A stretch of DNA of 64,000 bases from Escallonia rubra (Eukaryota; Streptophyta; Magnoliopsida; Escalloniales; Escalloniaceae): the NCBI GenBank assembly GCA_033065855.1, contig JAVXUO010001893.1, positions 85,827-149,826 of the forward strand, read 5' to 3'. The notes beneath the pieces are model-generated. The model saw nothing but the letters and a program-made list of their open reading frames with translations. It made no database searches and was not told the DNA's origin. Position numbers and translations under genes: made by a program. The number at the start of each line of letters is the position of its first letter. Positions within the stretch are counted from its first letter, which is position 1. Shown here one piece after another: positions 11,401 through 21,149 of the stretch.

Positions 11401-11849
11401 GTGTTTTAATCGAGGACTTTTAGCGACGGAATTACCTGTCGCTAAAAGTTCGTCGGTGAATGACGACCTTTAGTGACGGAAGTTTTAGCAACGGTACAAT
11501 TCCGTCGCTTAAACAATTTTATAAAACCCTCCAAAAAACTAATTTTGTCGCTAAAAGACCGTTGCAAAAAAGTTGTCGGCATAAACTTTTGTCGACGGTT
11601 CATTTCATCGGTAATAGTATTGAACGACGGACTTTTACTGACGGACTATTCCGTCGGTTAAAAGTCCATTTACCGACGGAATTTATTCCGTCGGTAAAAA
11701 TCCGTCGCTAAAAAGGTATTTTCTTGTAGTATTCGTAATGATGAGGTAAGAGGTATTTCTGGTTGAGAGGACTAAACTCACACAAGATCGACGCATGATG
11801 GAGACCTATGAATAGTCAGGTTTCTCGCTATGGTACTCGGTATAGCACT

Positions 11850-11894
11850 ATCCACGACCCCATCTAGTTTTTCTTACCAGTTTAGGTTTTTCTC
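11850..11894 (+). pseudogene. LINE reverse transcriptase, upstream stub (segment A1)
   Basis: The last codons before the LTR element read LTSLGFS. They continue in frame, after removing the inserted 8.5 kb and one copy of the TTCTC duplication, into QSWV at 20383. This is the L1-type RT segment a few residues upstream of the VNG motif. Further upstream the LINE frame is lost, and the CACTA end is at 11731. Confidence 0.65.
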
Positions 11895-13187
11895 TGTTCA
11901 CAACCTATTCTGGACCGCACCCCGGGCCCGCTAAGAGATCCTAGTGGCGTGACACGTCACCCATTTGGCGGTCAACATCGCTCAACAAGATTGCTCGGTC
12001 AAAGTACTCCGCGCCTCGAGCATCCGGACGGCGATCAAAAGTGTGCTCCCCCCAAATAGGGTCGGCCACCCCAAGGGGGTCGGCCTCCATTGCCCCGCGA
12101 AGGGGGGAACCTGCTGCACGGCACTAGCTTCTCGCTCCAACAACACACCCCCGCTATCTTCAGTAGTGCGACGCTCATTGTTGCCGGCTCAATCAAACTC
12201 GCGGCGGGACGGGCTCGTAACCCTTAAGCCCTCGCCGGCTCAATCAACCGACGGGCTCCGGCCCTCGCAGGCACAATCAACCGACGGGCTCCGGCCCTCG
12301 CAGGCACAATCAACCGGAGGCTCCGGCCTTCGCCGGCACAATCACCCGACGGGCTTCAGGGGGCTCCGCTCGTAGTGCCCCGGCACGAGGACCCACCGCT
12401 ACGGACTCCGAGCATCAAGCCATGAACATGCGCGCTCATATCACCGTTGATCATCGACGTCGTCAGGGCAATGAACCGCGGGTCACTCCGGGACGGGAGC
12501 AGGTCCTCGGAGGGCATCGCGTCCGGCACGCCTGGCAGTTGGCTGCAGGGGCAACCCTCACCGCTGCCAGGATCTCTGCGCGTCTCATGACGCATCTCGT
12601 GGGATTCAGTAAGGGCTTGGACTGGAGGCTGGGGCAACGGGCTGCTCTGACCATGCTACCGCAGTGTGGTCAGTCTCCTCAGACAGGCAGAGGGACGCTG
12701 CAAGGGCAGGGCGACATGAACTCGGGGGCCGGCATATCCGACGAACGATCAATACCGCAGGACCCCCTACGGCGATGTGTCACTCCCGGAGGACGACACG
12801 TGTCAGCTGATGACACGCGCATATTTGTGCCTATATATAGTGGATTCTGGAGCTTATTCAAGGACTTCTCTCTCATTTGGACATTTCACTTTCTCTCTCT
12901 AAAGCTCATTCTCTCTGGATTTCTAGTGAGAGAAAGACATTTGTACTCTTGTCATCAGACTCTTGACGCTGCACCCTTGACGCGGACTGTCGGCTGTTGA
13001 CTGTCGCCCCTGCTCGTCGTCTCCCTGCTTACGCGGCGCTGCCAGCCCTCGTGACCTGCCTGGGGAGCCTTGCTCTCGGCCCTTACTCCGTCCTTGTTGT
13101 CTCTCACTTTGTCTAGCTGGAAGCCAACGCAGACTGCATCCTTTGTGGCACCTCACGTGGCACGCGACCCAACTTTCGGCGGCAACA
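11895..13187 (+). repeat. 5' LTR of the array-rich element
   Basis: 1293 bp, TG...CA. U3 has an internal repeat of about 33 bp built on 'caatcaaccgacgggctccggccctcg' (about 12180-12360), a miniature of the array at 17460-18800. A TATA box (CTATATATAG, 12831-12840) is followed by a CT-rich start region. It aligns throughout with the 3' LTR. Differences include 'ccaaatagggtcggcc' against 'ccaagggggtcggcc' and small repeat-number changes. Confidence 0.9.
12831..12840 (+). promoter_or_regulatory. LTR TATA box
   Basis: CTATATATAG in the 5' LTR, with the counterpart at 20022-20031 in the 3' LTR. A pyrimidine-rich stretch of TCTCTC follows within 40 bp, as at plant transcription starts. Confidence 0.7.
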
Positions 13188-13189
13188 TT

Positions 13190-13207
13190 TGGCGGCTCTG
13201 CTGGGGA
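13190..13207 (+). other. Primer-binding site of the array-rich element
   Basis: TGGCGGCTCTGCTGGGGA begins 2 bp after the LTR end. It has the form of the TGGCGACTCTGCTGGGGA sites of Tat/Ogre elements. The tRNA was not identified with certainty. Confidence 0.8.
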
Positions 13208-13599
13208 GGTGAGCATCGTGTTGCAGTCTGCCACACTCAAGCAACCTTGACTCAGCAACGCAGGACTATCAAGGTCTACCAGTCACAACCTCGACCCAGC
13301 CATCCAAGAGGCTGTCACTTCCAGACTTAGAAAATTTTCAAGCTAACATCGTTCTAATGGCACCACCTTTGATGCCATCACCCACTCCCTTGGGGGCTTC
13401 ACCACTTCCTAACCCCTTCCGCCTCACATTACAGCAACTTGGCACGTGGTGCGCGGGGTGGCTCGAGCCACGCTATCTATCGCCTATGTGACTTAGTCGG
13501 TCGTCCATACCTGCCTGCCATCCTAAGTCCCCCCTCCCTCTCATCTCAACCCCTCATGGTCGCGGTCGCAGTCACATCGCCGCCCCATGCCCTTTTTCC

Positions 13600-14075
13600 T
13601 TCTCCGTTTTTCAAGACTTAGAAAAATTTCTTCGTTTTTCGCGGTCGGGTCACCACCCCCGCGACTTCACTCCGCTCCCTTCACTTTTCCAGACTTAGAA
13701 TTTTTTTTTCAATTTTCGCTGTCGGGTCACCACCCCCGCGACTTCACTCCGCTCCCTCTTCACTTTTCCAGACTTAGAAAAATTTCTTCAATTTTTCGTG
13801 GTCGGGTCACCACCCCCACGACTTCACTCCGCTCCCTTCACTTTTCCAGACTTAGAAAAATTTCTTCAATTTTCGCGGTCGGGTCACCACCCCCGCGACT
13901 TCACTCCGCTCCCTTCACTTTTCCAGACTTAGAAAAATTTCTTCAATTTTCGCGGTCGGGTCACCACCCCCGCGACTTCACTCGGCACCTTCTCCGCTTT
14001 TCAACACTTAGAAAAAATTCTTCATTTTTCGCGGTCGGGTCATCACCCCTCGCGACTTCCCTCGGCACCCTTGCC
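13600..14075 (+). repeat. Tandem array A, ~78-bp unit, six copies
   Basis: Units begin CTTAGAAAAATTTCTTC at about 13614, 13692, 13772, 13850, 13926 and 14005, each followed by 'gcggtcgggtcaccacccc'. Single diverged copies of CTTAGAAAAA continue to about 14270. The same phrases recur sparsely at 46700 and 47130-47270 in the relative downstream. Confidence 0.9.
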
Positions 14076-15200
14076 CCAGCTCAACACTTAGCAAAATCCT
14101 CAACACTTGAAATTTTTTTTCTCAACACTTAGATTTTTTTTCGAACCGCCCTCGCTACCCTACATGATCATGGTCGGATCATCCCCCTCTCATCCTCTTT
14201 CTACACTTAGAAAAATTTTCACAAAATTTTTCACCCTATGTTGCTTTCTCCAACACTTAGATTTTTCTTTAACGAAAATTTTCATCAATCCCCAACCTCC
14301 CTCTTTCTCTCCCTTTCACTTTACAATTATTCTTCCTCAAAAAATTTTCATCCCCCCTCATGCTCCTTTTATAGGCAAAAAAAAAAAAAAAACCGAAATT
14401 CAACCTCAATTTCAAGTCAAAATTCAACAGCAATCCAATGGGCAGAACCCACCAGCGAGGGCCCCGACCCATTTCCTCTTTCTTCCATCAGCCTGCAGCG
14501 GGTCGCCCGCCCGCCCGTTTGCCCTAAACCCGACCCATCACCTGGAACCCTAATTCTTTTGCAAAACCTAATTTCTCTCTCCTACCCGCGTCGCCCACCT
14601 ACCCGCGCCGCCAACCTTTTTCGGCCATGGCCACCGCCGGCCGACCCTTCCCGACGTCGCCCTTCCCCCGTCGACCATCCTCCTCACGACCCCTCACCTC
14701 GCCGCCCTCCTTCCTCCCGCCGAGCTCCCCCGCGGCAGCCCATGGCCGCCGACGTCGGCCTCTTCTTCTTTCTTTCCTTCTTCTTCAACTCCGGCCACGA
14801 GACCCACCCCTCGCCGAGGGCCCTGCTACCCCGACCCCCCCTGGCCGACCCCACACCCACCCCGACCCCTCCCTGGCCGAGCCCTCCCCTTCGGCTCTCT
14901 TCTCCCCCGACCCCGCGGTAGCCCCCGCGGCGCCATGGCCGCCGACCCCTCTTCCCCTTCGGCCTCTTTCTTTTCTTCTTGTCGTTTCGGGCACCCACCC
15001 CGCCGACCCCCCTGGGCCGACCCCCCCTCGGCCCCTCTCTCTCCCTCTTCCACGACCCCGTAAGCCCGCCGTCGCGCGGCCGACGGGGCTGCGCCGCCAA
15101 CCTAATGGCCGACCCACCTTCACCTTCGGCCATCTTCACCTCGCCGACCACCCTTCGGCCTACCACCTTTGGCCTCGACCTCCTCACCCACCTTCGGCCG
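14076..15200 (+). other. Interior of the array-rich element without array or gene
   Basis: An AT-rich part to about 14460 and then a C-rich part rich in CCGACCC. Open frames exist in several phases and on both strands because stops are rare in this composition; none has a domain. The 'atgggcagaaccc' segment at 14437 matches 47339 in the relative. Confidence 0.6.
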
Positions 15201-15204
15201 GCCG

Positions 15205-15975
15205 AACAGTATCGCGACGCTCGTCGCCTATCGCCCGGGCACCGTCTCCGCGACCCTCGTCGCCAGCGCCCGGGCGCTCTCTCTCCGCGACCCTCGTCGC
15301 CCGTCGCGCCCGGGCGTCGTCTCCGCGACGCTCGTCGCCAGCGCCCGTGCGCTCTCTTTACGCGACCTTCGTCGCCCGCGCCCGGGCGCCGTCTTCGCGA
15401 CACTCGTCGCCTATCGCCCGGGCGCCGTCTCCGCGACCCTCGTCGCCAGCGCCCGTGCGCTCTCTCTTCGCGACGCTCGTCGCCTATCGCCCGCGCAACA
15501 TCTCCGCGACCTTCGTCGCCTATTGCTCGGGCAACGTCTGCGCGACCTTCGTCGCCAATACCCGGGCGCCGTCTTCGCGACCCTCGTCGCTTATCACCCG
15601 GGCGCCGTCTCCGCGACCCTCGTCGCCAGCGCCCGGGCGCCGTCTCCGCGACACTCGTCGCCAGCATCCGCGTGCCGTCTCCGCGACACTCGTCGCCAGC
15701 ATCCGAGTGTCCTCTTCGCGACCTTCGTCGCCTGTCACCCGGGCGCCATCTTCGCGACCTTCGTCGCCCGTCGCTCGGGCGCCATCTTCGCGACCCTCGT
15801 TCCCCCGCGCCTATGCGCTCTCTCCGCGACGCTCGTCGCCTATCTCCCAGGCCACGTCTTCGCGACATTCATCGCCGGTCACCCGAGCGCAGTTTTGCGA
15901 CCTTCGTCGCCCGCACCCGTTCGCTCTCTCCGCGACCCTCGTCGCCCGGACATCATCTCCGCGACCTTCGTCACC
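15205..15975 (+). repeat. Tandem array B, ~37-bp GC-rich unit
   Basis: About 20 copies of CGCGACCCTCGTCGCC plus a variable GCCCGGGCGC-type half. Unit starts at 15249, 15286 and 15324 give periods of 37-38 bp. Arg/Ser/Pro-rich frames appear in all phases and are a by-product. The array is rich in CpG and CpNpG sites. Confidence 0.9.
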
Positions 15976-16324
15976 GTCTCTCATACACAGACCCTGAACA
16001 ACTCTCCGGCCAAACAAACATCAACATCTTGCTAAGTGATTGTGCGGCGCCCACTCGGGTTGCCCTTCCGCGTACGCCCCACGCAGGGGGCTTATGTTCC
16101 CACCCTATCTTGGCCACACCTATAGGCCCACTGGGGGTCCCAATTCTCATGACACGTCGGCATCTTCAACGGTCAACTTTTCAACGCTCACAGGCCGGTC
16201 AAAGCGACACATGCTCAAGTCACGTGCTTTTTTATTTTATGAAGCAGCCTTGGTGTGCCTTCCCCCTTTAAGGGGGTCAGCCACCTACCTTGACGACCGA
16301 CTACCGTCGCGTGCACGCCGTAGT

Positions 16325-16740
16325 CGTGACTTTCGTCGCCGCGCCCGCGCGTCGTCTCCGCGACCTTCGTCGCCGTGCGCCACCTCCGCGACTCTGGTTG
16401 CCAGCGCACTATCCAGGCAACTCTCGTCGTCCGCGCATCATCTTTGCGACCTTCGTCGCCGCGCGCCACCTCCGCGCCTCTCGTCGCCAGCGCACTATCC
16501 AGGCGACTCTCGTCGCCAGCGCACCATCTCCGTGACCTTCGTCGCCCACATTTGCGCGCCAGCTCCGCGACCCTTGTCTCCCGTGTGCCATCTCCACGAC
16601 ATTCGTCGCCCGTGTTAGCACGCCAGCTCCGTGACCCTCGTCGCCGGCGCACCATCTCCGCGACTTGCGTCACCCGCGTTCGCATGACACCTTCAAGACT
16701 CTCATCGCCCTTGCGCCATCCCCGCGACCCTCGTCGCTGG
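16325..16740 (+). repeat. Degenerate continuation of array B
   Basis: Repeats of CGCGACNNTCGTCGCC spaced by 'gcgcgccacctc'-type segments, less regular than 15205-15975. Confidence 0.7.
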
Positions 16741-16834
16741 CACCCGCACACCGCACTCTCACACGTCGTCATGCCCATGCGCCGCGCCACTGATACATCC
16801 ATCCCACTGGCTCTCTGTCGCACTACGTGCCCCA

Positions 16835-17110
16835 GGCACCAAGTATCGTACCGCGACACTCGTCGCCACTCTCATGCACCATTCTCATCATATGTGCCCC
16901 CGGCACCAAGTATCGTCCCGCGACACTCATCGCCGCTCTTATGCACCATTCTCATGATAAGTGCCCCCGGCACCAAGTATCGTCCCGCGACACTCGTCGC
17001 CGCTCTCATGCACCATTCGCATCATATGTGCCCCCGGCACCAAGTATCGTCCCGCGACACTCGTCGCCGCTCTCATGCACCGTTCTCGTGATATGTGCCC
17101 CGGCACTAAG
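16835..17110 (+). repeat. Tandem array C, 67-bp unit
   Basis: GGCACCAAGTATCGTCCCGC recurs with an exact 67-bp step at 16835, 16902, 16969 and 17036, with a partial copy near 17103. Related, more diverged units lie at 48890-49440. Confidence 0.92.
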
Positions 17111-17459
17111 TATTGTCTCGCGACGGTAGTCGCCGCACCCGTGCGCCACAATCATATTACATGCCCACCGGGCACCACACTCATTCACCACACCATGCGC
17201 ACCTTGCCTTGGTCATGGAACATGCTTCAACCCACTCTCCGGAGTGTGCAACATCCCGCGGGAATAGACGACTCCTCCGGGACACATCTTTTCAACTCCC
17301 TTCCCGCCAGGTAGACGGCTCCTCCGGGATGATACCTTGACACGCTTAGAGTGCTCCGACACTAGGACCCCTCGCTGTGGGATGGGCTCATAACCCTAAA
17401 GCCCTCACCGGCACAATCAACCGGGGGCACCGGCCCTCGCCTGCTCAATCAAGCGACGG

Positions 17460-18800
17460 GGCTCCGGCCCTCGCATCCGGGATGGGCTCACAACCTTATA
17501 GCCATCGCCATCTCCATCAAAGCGACGGGGCTCCGGCCCTCGGGATGGGCTAACAACCTTATAGCCATCGCCGTCTTAATTAAAGCGACGGGGCTCCGGC
17601 CCTCGCATCCGGGATGGGCTCTCAACCTTATAGCCATCGCCGTCTCAATCAAAGCGACGGGGCTCCGGCCCTCGCACCCGGGATGGGCTCTCAACCTTAT
17701 AGCCATCGCCGTCTCAATCAAAGCGACGGGGCTCCGGCCCTCGCATCCGGGATGGGCTCTCAACCTTATAGCCATCGCCGTCTCAATCAAAGCGACGGGG
17801 CTCCGGCCCTCGCATCCGGGATGGGCTCTCAACCTTATAGCCATCGCCGTCTCAATCAAAGCGACGGGGCTCGGGCCCTCGCATCCGGGATAGGCTCTCA
17901 ACCTTATAGCCATCGCCGTCTCAATCAAAGCGACGGGGCTCCGGCCCTCGCATCCGGGATGGGCTCTCAACCTTATAGCCATCTCCGTCTCAATCAAAGC
18001 GACGGGGCTCCGGCCCTCGCATCCGGGATAGGCTCTCAACCTTATAGCCATCGACGTCTCAATCAAAGCGACGGGGCTCCGGCCCTCGCACCCACGATGG
18101 GCTCTCAACCTTATAGCCATCTCCGTCTCAATCAACGCGACGGGGCTTCGACCCTAACATCCGGGATGGGCTCTCAAGCTTATAGCCATCGCCGTCTCAA
18201 TCAAAGCGACGGGGCTTTGGCCCTCGCATCCGGGATGGGCTCTCAAGCTTATAGCCATCTCCGTCTCAATCAAAGCGACGGGGCTCCGGCCCTCGCATCC
18301 GGGATGGGCTCTCAAGCTTATAGCCATCGCCGTCTCAATCAAAGCGACGGGGCTCCGGCCCTCGCATCCGGGATGGGCTCTTAAGCTTATAACCATCGCC
18401 GTCTCAATTAAAGCGACAGGGCTCTAGCCCTCGCATCTGGGATGGGCTCTCAACCTTATAGCCATCGCCGTCTCAATCAAAGCGACAGGGGTCCGGCCCT
18501 CGCATCCGGGATGGGCTCTCAACCTTATAGCCATCGCCGTCTCAATCAAAGCGACGGGGCTCCGGCCCTCGCATCCGGGATGGGCTCTCAACCTTATAGC
18601 CATCTCCGTCTCAATCAAAGCGACGGGGCTCCGGCCCTCGCATCCGGGATGGGCTCTCAACCTTATAGCCATGTCCGTCTCAATCAAAGCGACGGGGCTC
18701 CGGCCCTCGCATCCGGGAGGGGCTCTCAACCATATAGCCATCGCCGTCTCAATCAAAGCGACGGTGCTCCGACCCTCGTATCCAGGATGGGCTCGCAACC
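17460..18800 (+). repeat. Tandem array D, 69-bp unit, about 19 copies
   Basis: GGGATGGGCTCTCAACCTTA steps by exactly 69 bp (17611, 17680, 17749 and onwards). Because 69 is a multiple of three and the unit lacks stops in several frames, long frames open on both strands: a 23-residue repeat containing SQPYSHRRLNQSDG on plus and one containing IRLRAHPGCEGRSPVALIE on minus. The unit ends in the same 'gacggggctccggccctcg' core as the short repeats in the LTR U3. No protein family was recognised. Confidence 0.95.
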
Positions 18801-19040
18801 ATAATGCCCTCGCCGACCCAATCAACTGACAGGGCTCCGGCCCTCGCGGCAGAACGGGCTTGCAACCATAATGCCCTCGTCGGCTAATTCAAATGACGGG
18901 CTCTGGCCCTCGTACACTCAATCAACCGGGGGCTCCGACCCTCGCAGCGGGCTCTAAGCACTGAGCGGAAACCATGCCAAGTGCATCCAACATCGTCTAT
19001 GCGTGCGGCGCCCGCTTGGGTTACCCTTCGCGCACCCCGC

Positions 19041-19054
19041 ACGTAGGGGGCTTA
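19041..19054 (+). other. Polypurine-like tract before the 3' LTR
   Basis: ACGTAGGGGGCTTA directly precedes TGTTCACAACC. Similar tracts precede 16095 and 48615. Confidence 0.65.
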
Positions 19055-20377
19055 TGTTCACAACCTAGTCTGGACCGCACCCCGGGGCCCGCTAAGAGAT
19101 CCTAGTGGCGTGACACGTCACCCATTTGGCTGTCAACATTGCTCAATAAGATTGCTCGGTCAAAGTGCTCCGCGCCTCGAGCATTCAGACGGCGATCGAA
19201 AGTGTGCTCCCCCCAAGGGGGTCGGCCACCCCAAGGGGGTCGGCCTCCATTGCCCCGCGAAGGGGGGAACCTGCTGCACGGCACTAGCTTCTCGCTCCAA
19301 CAACACACCCCCGCTATCTTCAGTAGTGCGACGCTCATTGTTGCCGGCTCAATCAAACTCGCGGCGGGACGGGCTCGCAACCCTTAAGCCCTCGCCGGCT
19401 CAATCAAATGACGGGCTCCGGCCCTCGCGGGCACAATCAACCGGAGGCTCCGGCCTTCGCCAGCACAATCAACAACGGGCGCCGGCCCTCGCAGGCACAA
19501 TCAACCGGAGGCTCCGGCCTTCGCCGGCACAATCACCCGACGGGCTTCAGGGGGCTCCGCTCGTAGTGCCCCGGCACGAGGACCCACCGCTACGGACTCC
19601 GAGCATCAAGCCATGAACATGCGCGCTCATATCACCGTTGATCATCGACGTCGTCAGGGCAATGAACCGCGGGTCACTCCGGGATGGGAGCAGGTCCTCG
19701 GAGGGCATCGCGTCCGGCACGCCTGGCAGTTGGCTGCAGGGGCAACCCTCACCGCTGCCAGGATCTCTGCGCGTCTCATGACGCATCTCGTGGGATTCAG
19801 TAAGGGCTTGGACTGGAGGCTGGGGCAACGGGCTGCTCTGACCATGCTACCGCAGTATGGTCAGTTTCCTCAAAGAGGCAGAGGGATGCTGCAAGGGCAG
19901 GGCGGCATGAACTCGGGGACCGGCATATCCGACGGACAATCAATACCGCAAGACCCCCTACGACGACGTGTCACTCCCGGAGGACGACACGTATCAGCTG
20001 ATGACACGCGCATATTTGTGCCTATATATAGTGAATTCTGGAGCTTTCAAGGACTTCTCTCTCATTTGGACATTTCACTTTCTCTCTCTAAAAGCTCATT
20101 CGCTCTGGATTTCTAGTGAGAGAAAGACATTTGGACTCCTGTCATCGGACTCTTGACGCTGCACCCTTGACGCGGACTGCCGGCTGTTGACTGTCGCCTC
20201 CACTAGTCGTCTCCCTCCTTACGCGGCGATGCCCTCCCTCGTGACCTGCCTGGCGAGCCTTGCTCTCAGCCCTTAATCCATCCTTGCTGTCTCCCACTTC
20301 GTATACCTGGAAGCCAACGCAGACTGCATCCTTTGTGGCACCTCACGTGGCACGCGACCCAACTTTCGGCGGCAACA
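19055..20377 (+). repeat. 3' LTR of the array-rich element
   Basis: 1323 bp, TG...CA, closely matching the 5' LTR (TATA 20022-20031). The following TTCTC is the second copy of the target duplication. After it, LINE RT sequence resumes. Confidence 0.9.
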
Positions 20378-20735
20378 TTCTCAATCTTGGGTCCATCTTG
20401 TCCATGAATCTGTATCTACGGCTCCCTACTTTATTTTGGTTAATGGAGCTACTACTCCTCCGTTTAAAGCTACTAGTGGCATCAGGCAAGGTGATCCGCT
20501 TTCGCCTTTTTCATTTACCCTGTGCTCGGAAATCCAATCGGTGGGTTTAATTCAGGCTGAACGTTTGGGAAAATTCAAAGATTCAAAGCTGGCAAATGGT
20601 CGCCAGCAGTTTCACACTTATTGTTTGCGAATGATGTCATTTTCTTTCTCAAGTTTAAAAAAAAGTTCGGAGAGACATCAGCGAGTTTAGACAGGCTTTG
20701 AGTACTTATTGTAATATGTCTAGACCTTAGTTGCA
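20378..20735 (+). pseudogene. L1-type LINE reverse transcriptase, segment A2
   Basis: The plus strand reads VHESVST, LVNGATTPPF and GIRQGDPLSPF, standard fingers and palm motifs of non-LTR reverse transcriptases. Further on comes LFANDVIFF at about 20621-20647, in another frame. The catalytic F/YADD box is thus FAND, with the first Asp changed, and a frameshift separates it from the GIRQGDP part. The segment ends near CNMSRP, where a 13-bp terminal inverted repeat begins. L1 RT copies element RNA at a nicked target; this copy cannot. Confidence 0.85.
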
Positions 20736-21136
20736 CAAAGCGTGGGCGGGGGCGGGAACAGGAACGGGGGCGGGGGCGGGAACAGGAACGAGGGCGGGGG
20801 AGCGTAAGCACCAAGAAGAATCTGAGGTTGGGAGCGGATTGAATAAATAAAAGCATAAAGAGAATTATCATTTGTTTAGTATAGTTTACATAGCCAGCAA
20901 CAACAAACAAGGAGGCTTTAAGGACTTGAAGGAAGAGAGAAACAAGGAATTGAGTTGAAAATGGCTTGATTTTCAGGTATTCTCTCACTTGTTCCATGTA
21001 TCTCTATCCAGCTAACGGGATCGAGTTCCCATATTAGCTTGGGACGAGATCCCATGGAGCTCCTAACTTAGAATCGCAAAAGCGAGTTTTCGAGAGAGAA
21101 ATGTCACGCTATTAGAAGTTTCCTGCAACTAAGGTC
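20723..21136. mobile_element. Small element with 13-bp terminal inverted repeats and a GC minisatellite
   Basis: GACCTTAGTTGCA (20723-20735) is repeated exactly inverted at 21124-21136. Inside, GGGGGCGGGAACAGGAAC repeats about 2.5 times at 20740-20805. No transposase and no clear target duplication were found. A hAT-type MITE is possible but not shown. Confidence 0.5.
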
Positions 21137-21149
21137 CGAACAACGTATC

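Larger units (their letters stand above)
7478..11731. mobile_element. Non-autonomous CACTA (En/Spm-like) element with gene fragments
   Basis: The left end CACTACAAGGAATAAGGCC and the right end, read in reverse complement as TACTACAAGAAAATACC, are near-copies of the usual plant CACTACAAGAAAA terminus; the last base of the right end is A instead of G. Both ends are dense in the subterminal motif CCGTCGCTAAAAG or its complement (about 7500-7800 and 11410-11715), the expected transposase-binding region. The flanking trinucleotides are CTC and TTC, an imperfect 3-bp target duplication. About 3.4 kb of interior lacks TNP1- or TNP2-like coding sequence but holds a B3 fragment and a spliced leader-like exon, both on the minus strand. 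It would need transposase in trans. Confidence 0.75.
16095..19054 (+). other. Internal LTR-like segment with its own polypurine-like start
   Basis: At 16044-16110 the sequence repeats, with changes, the region just before and after the 3' LTR start (18999-19070): GTGCGGCGCCC, then CGCAGGGGGCTTATGTTC, then a U3-like part with 'gtcaac..gctca..ggtcaaag' and 'gggggtcagccac'. It then runs into arrays B', C and D until the true 3' LTR at 19055. It looks like the first part of an older or longer LTR variant retained inside the element, similar to the array-containing LTR at 48615-50742. Confidence 0.6.
11895..20377 (+). mobile_element. Complete non-coding LTR retrotransposon (LARD-like, Tat-related primer site)
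   Basis: The two LTRs (11895-13187 and 19055-20377) start TGTTCACAACC and end GGCGGCAACA. They are flanked by the same 5-bp target duplication TTCTC (11890-11894 and 20378-20382). A primer-binding site TGGCGGCTCTGCTGGGGA begins 2 bp after the 5' LTR, and a purine-rich ACGTAGGGGGCTTA precedes the 3' LTR. The 5.9 kb interior has no gag, protease, RT, RNase H or integrase; it is dominated by GC-rich tandem arrays. It must therefore have been copied by proteins from another element, most likely a Tat-type relative with the same kind of primer site. It sits inside a LINE RT gene and is younger than it. Confidence 0.92.

Noticed and set aside
12356..13258. Open frames conserved between the two LTRs (for example 93 and 63 residues)
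   Set aside because: Conservation only reflects LTR identity; they overlap on both strands and lack domains.
14627..17129. Long Arg/Pro/Ser-rich open frames on both strands
   Set aside because: They follow from stop-poor GC-rich 37- and 67-bp repeats; several frames are open at once and none has a domain.
17488..18825. Repetitive 100-256-residue frames on both strands in array D
   Set aside because: The period is a multiple of three, so openness is automatic; no signal for translation was seen.
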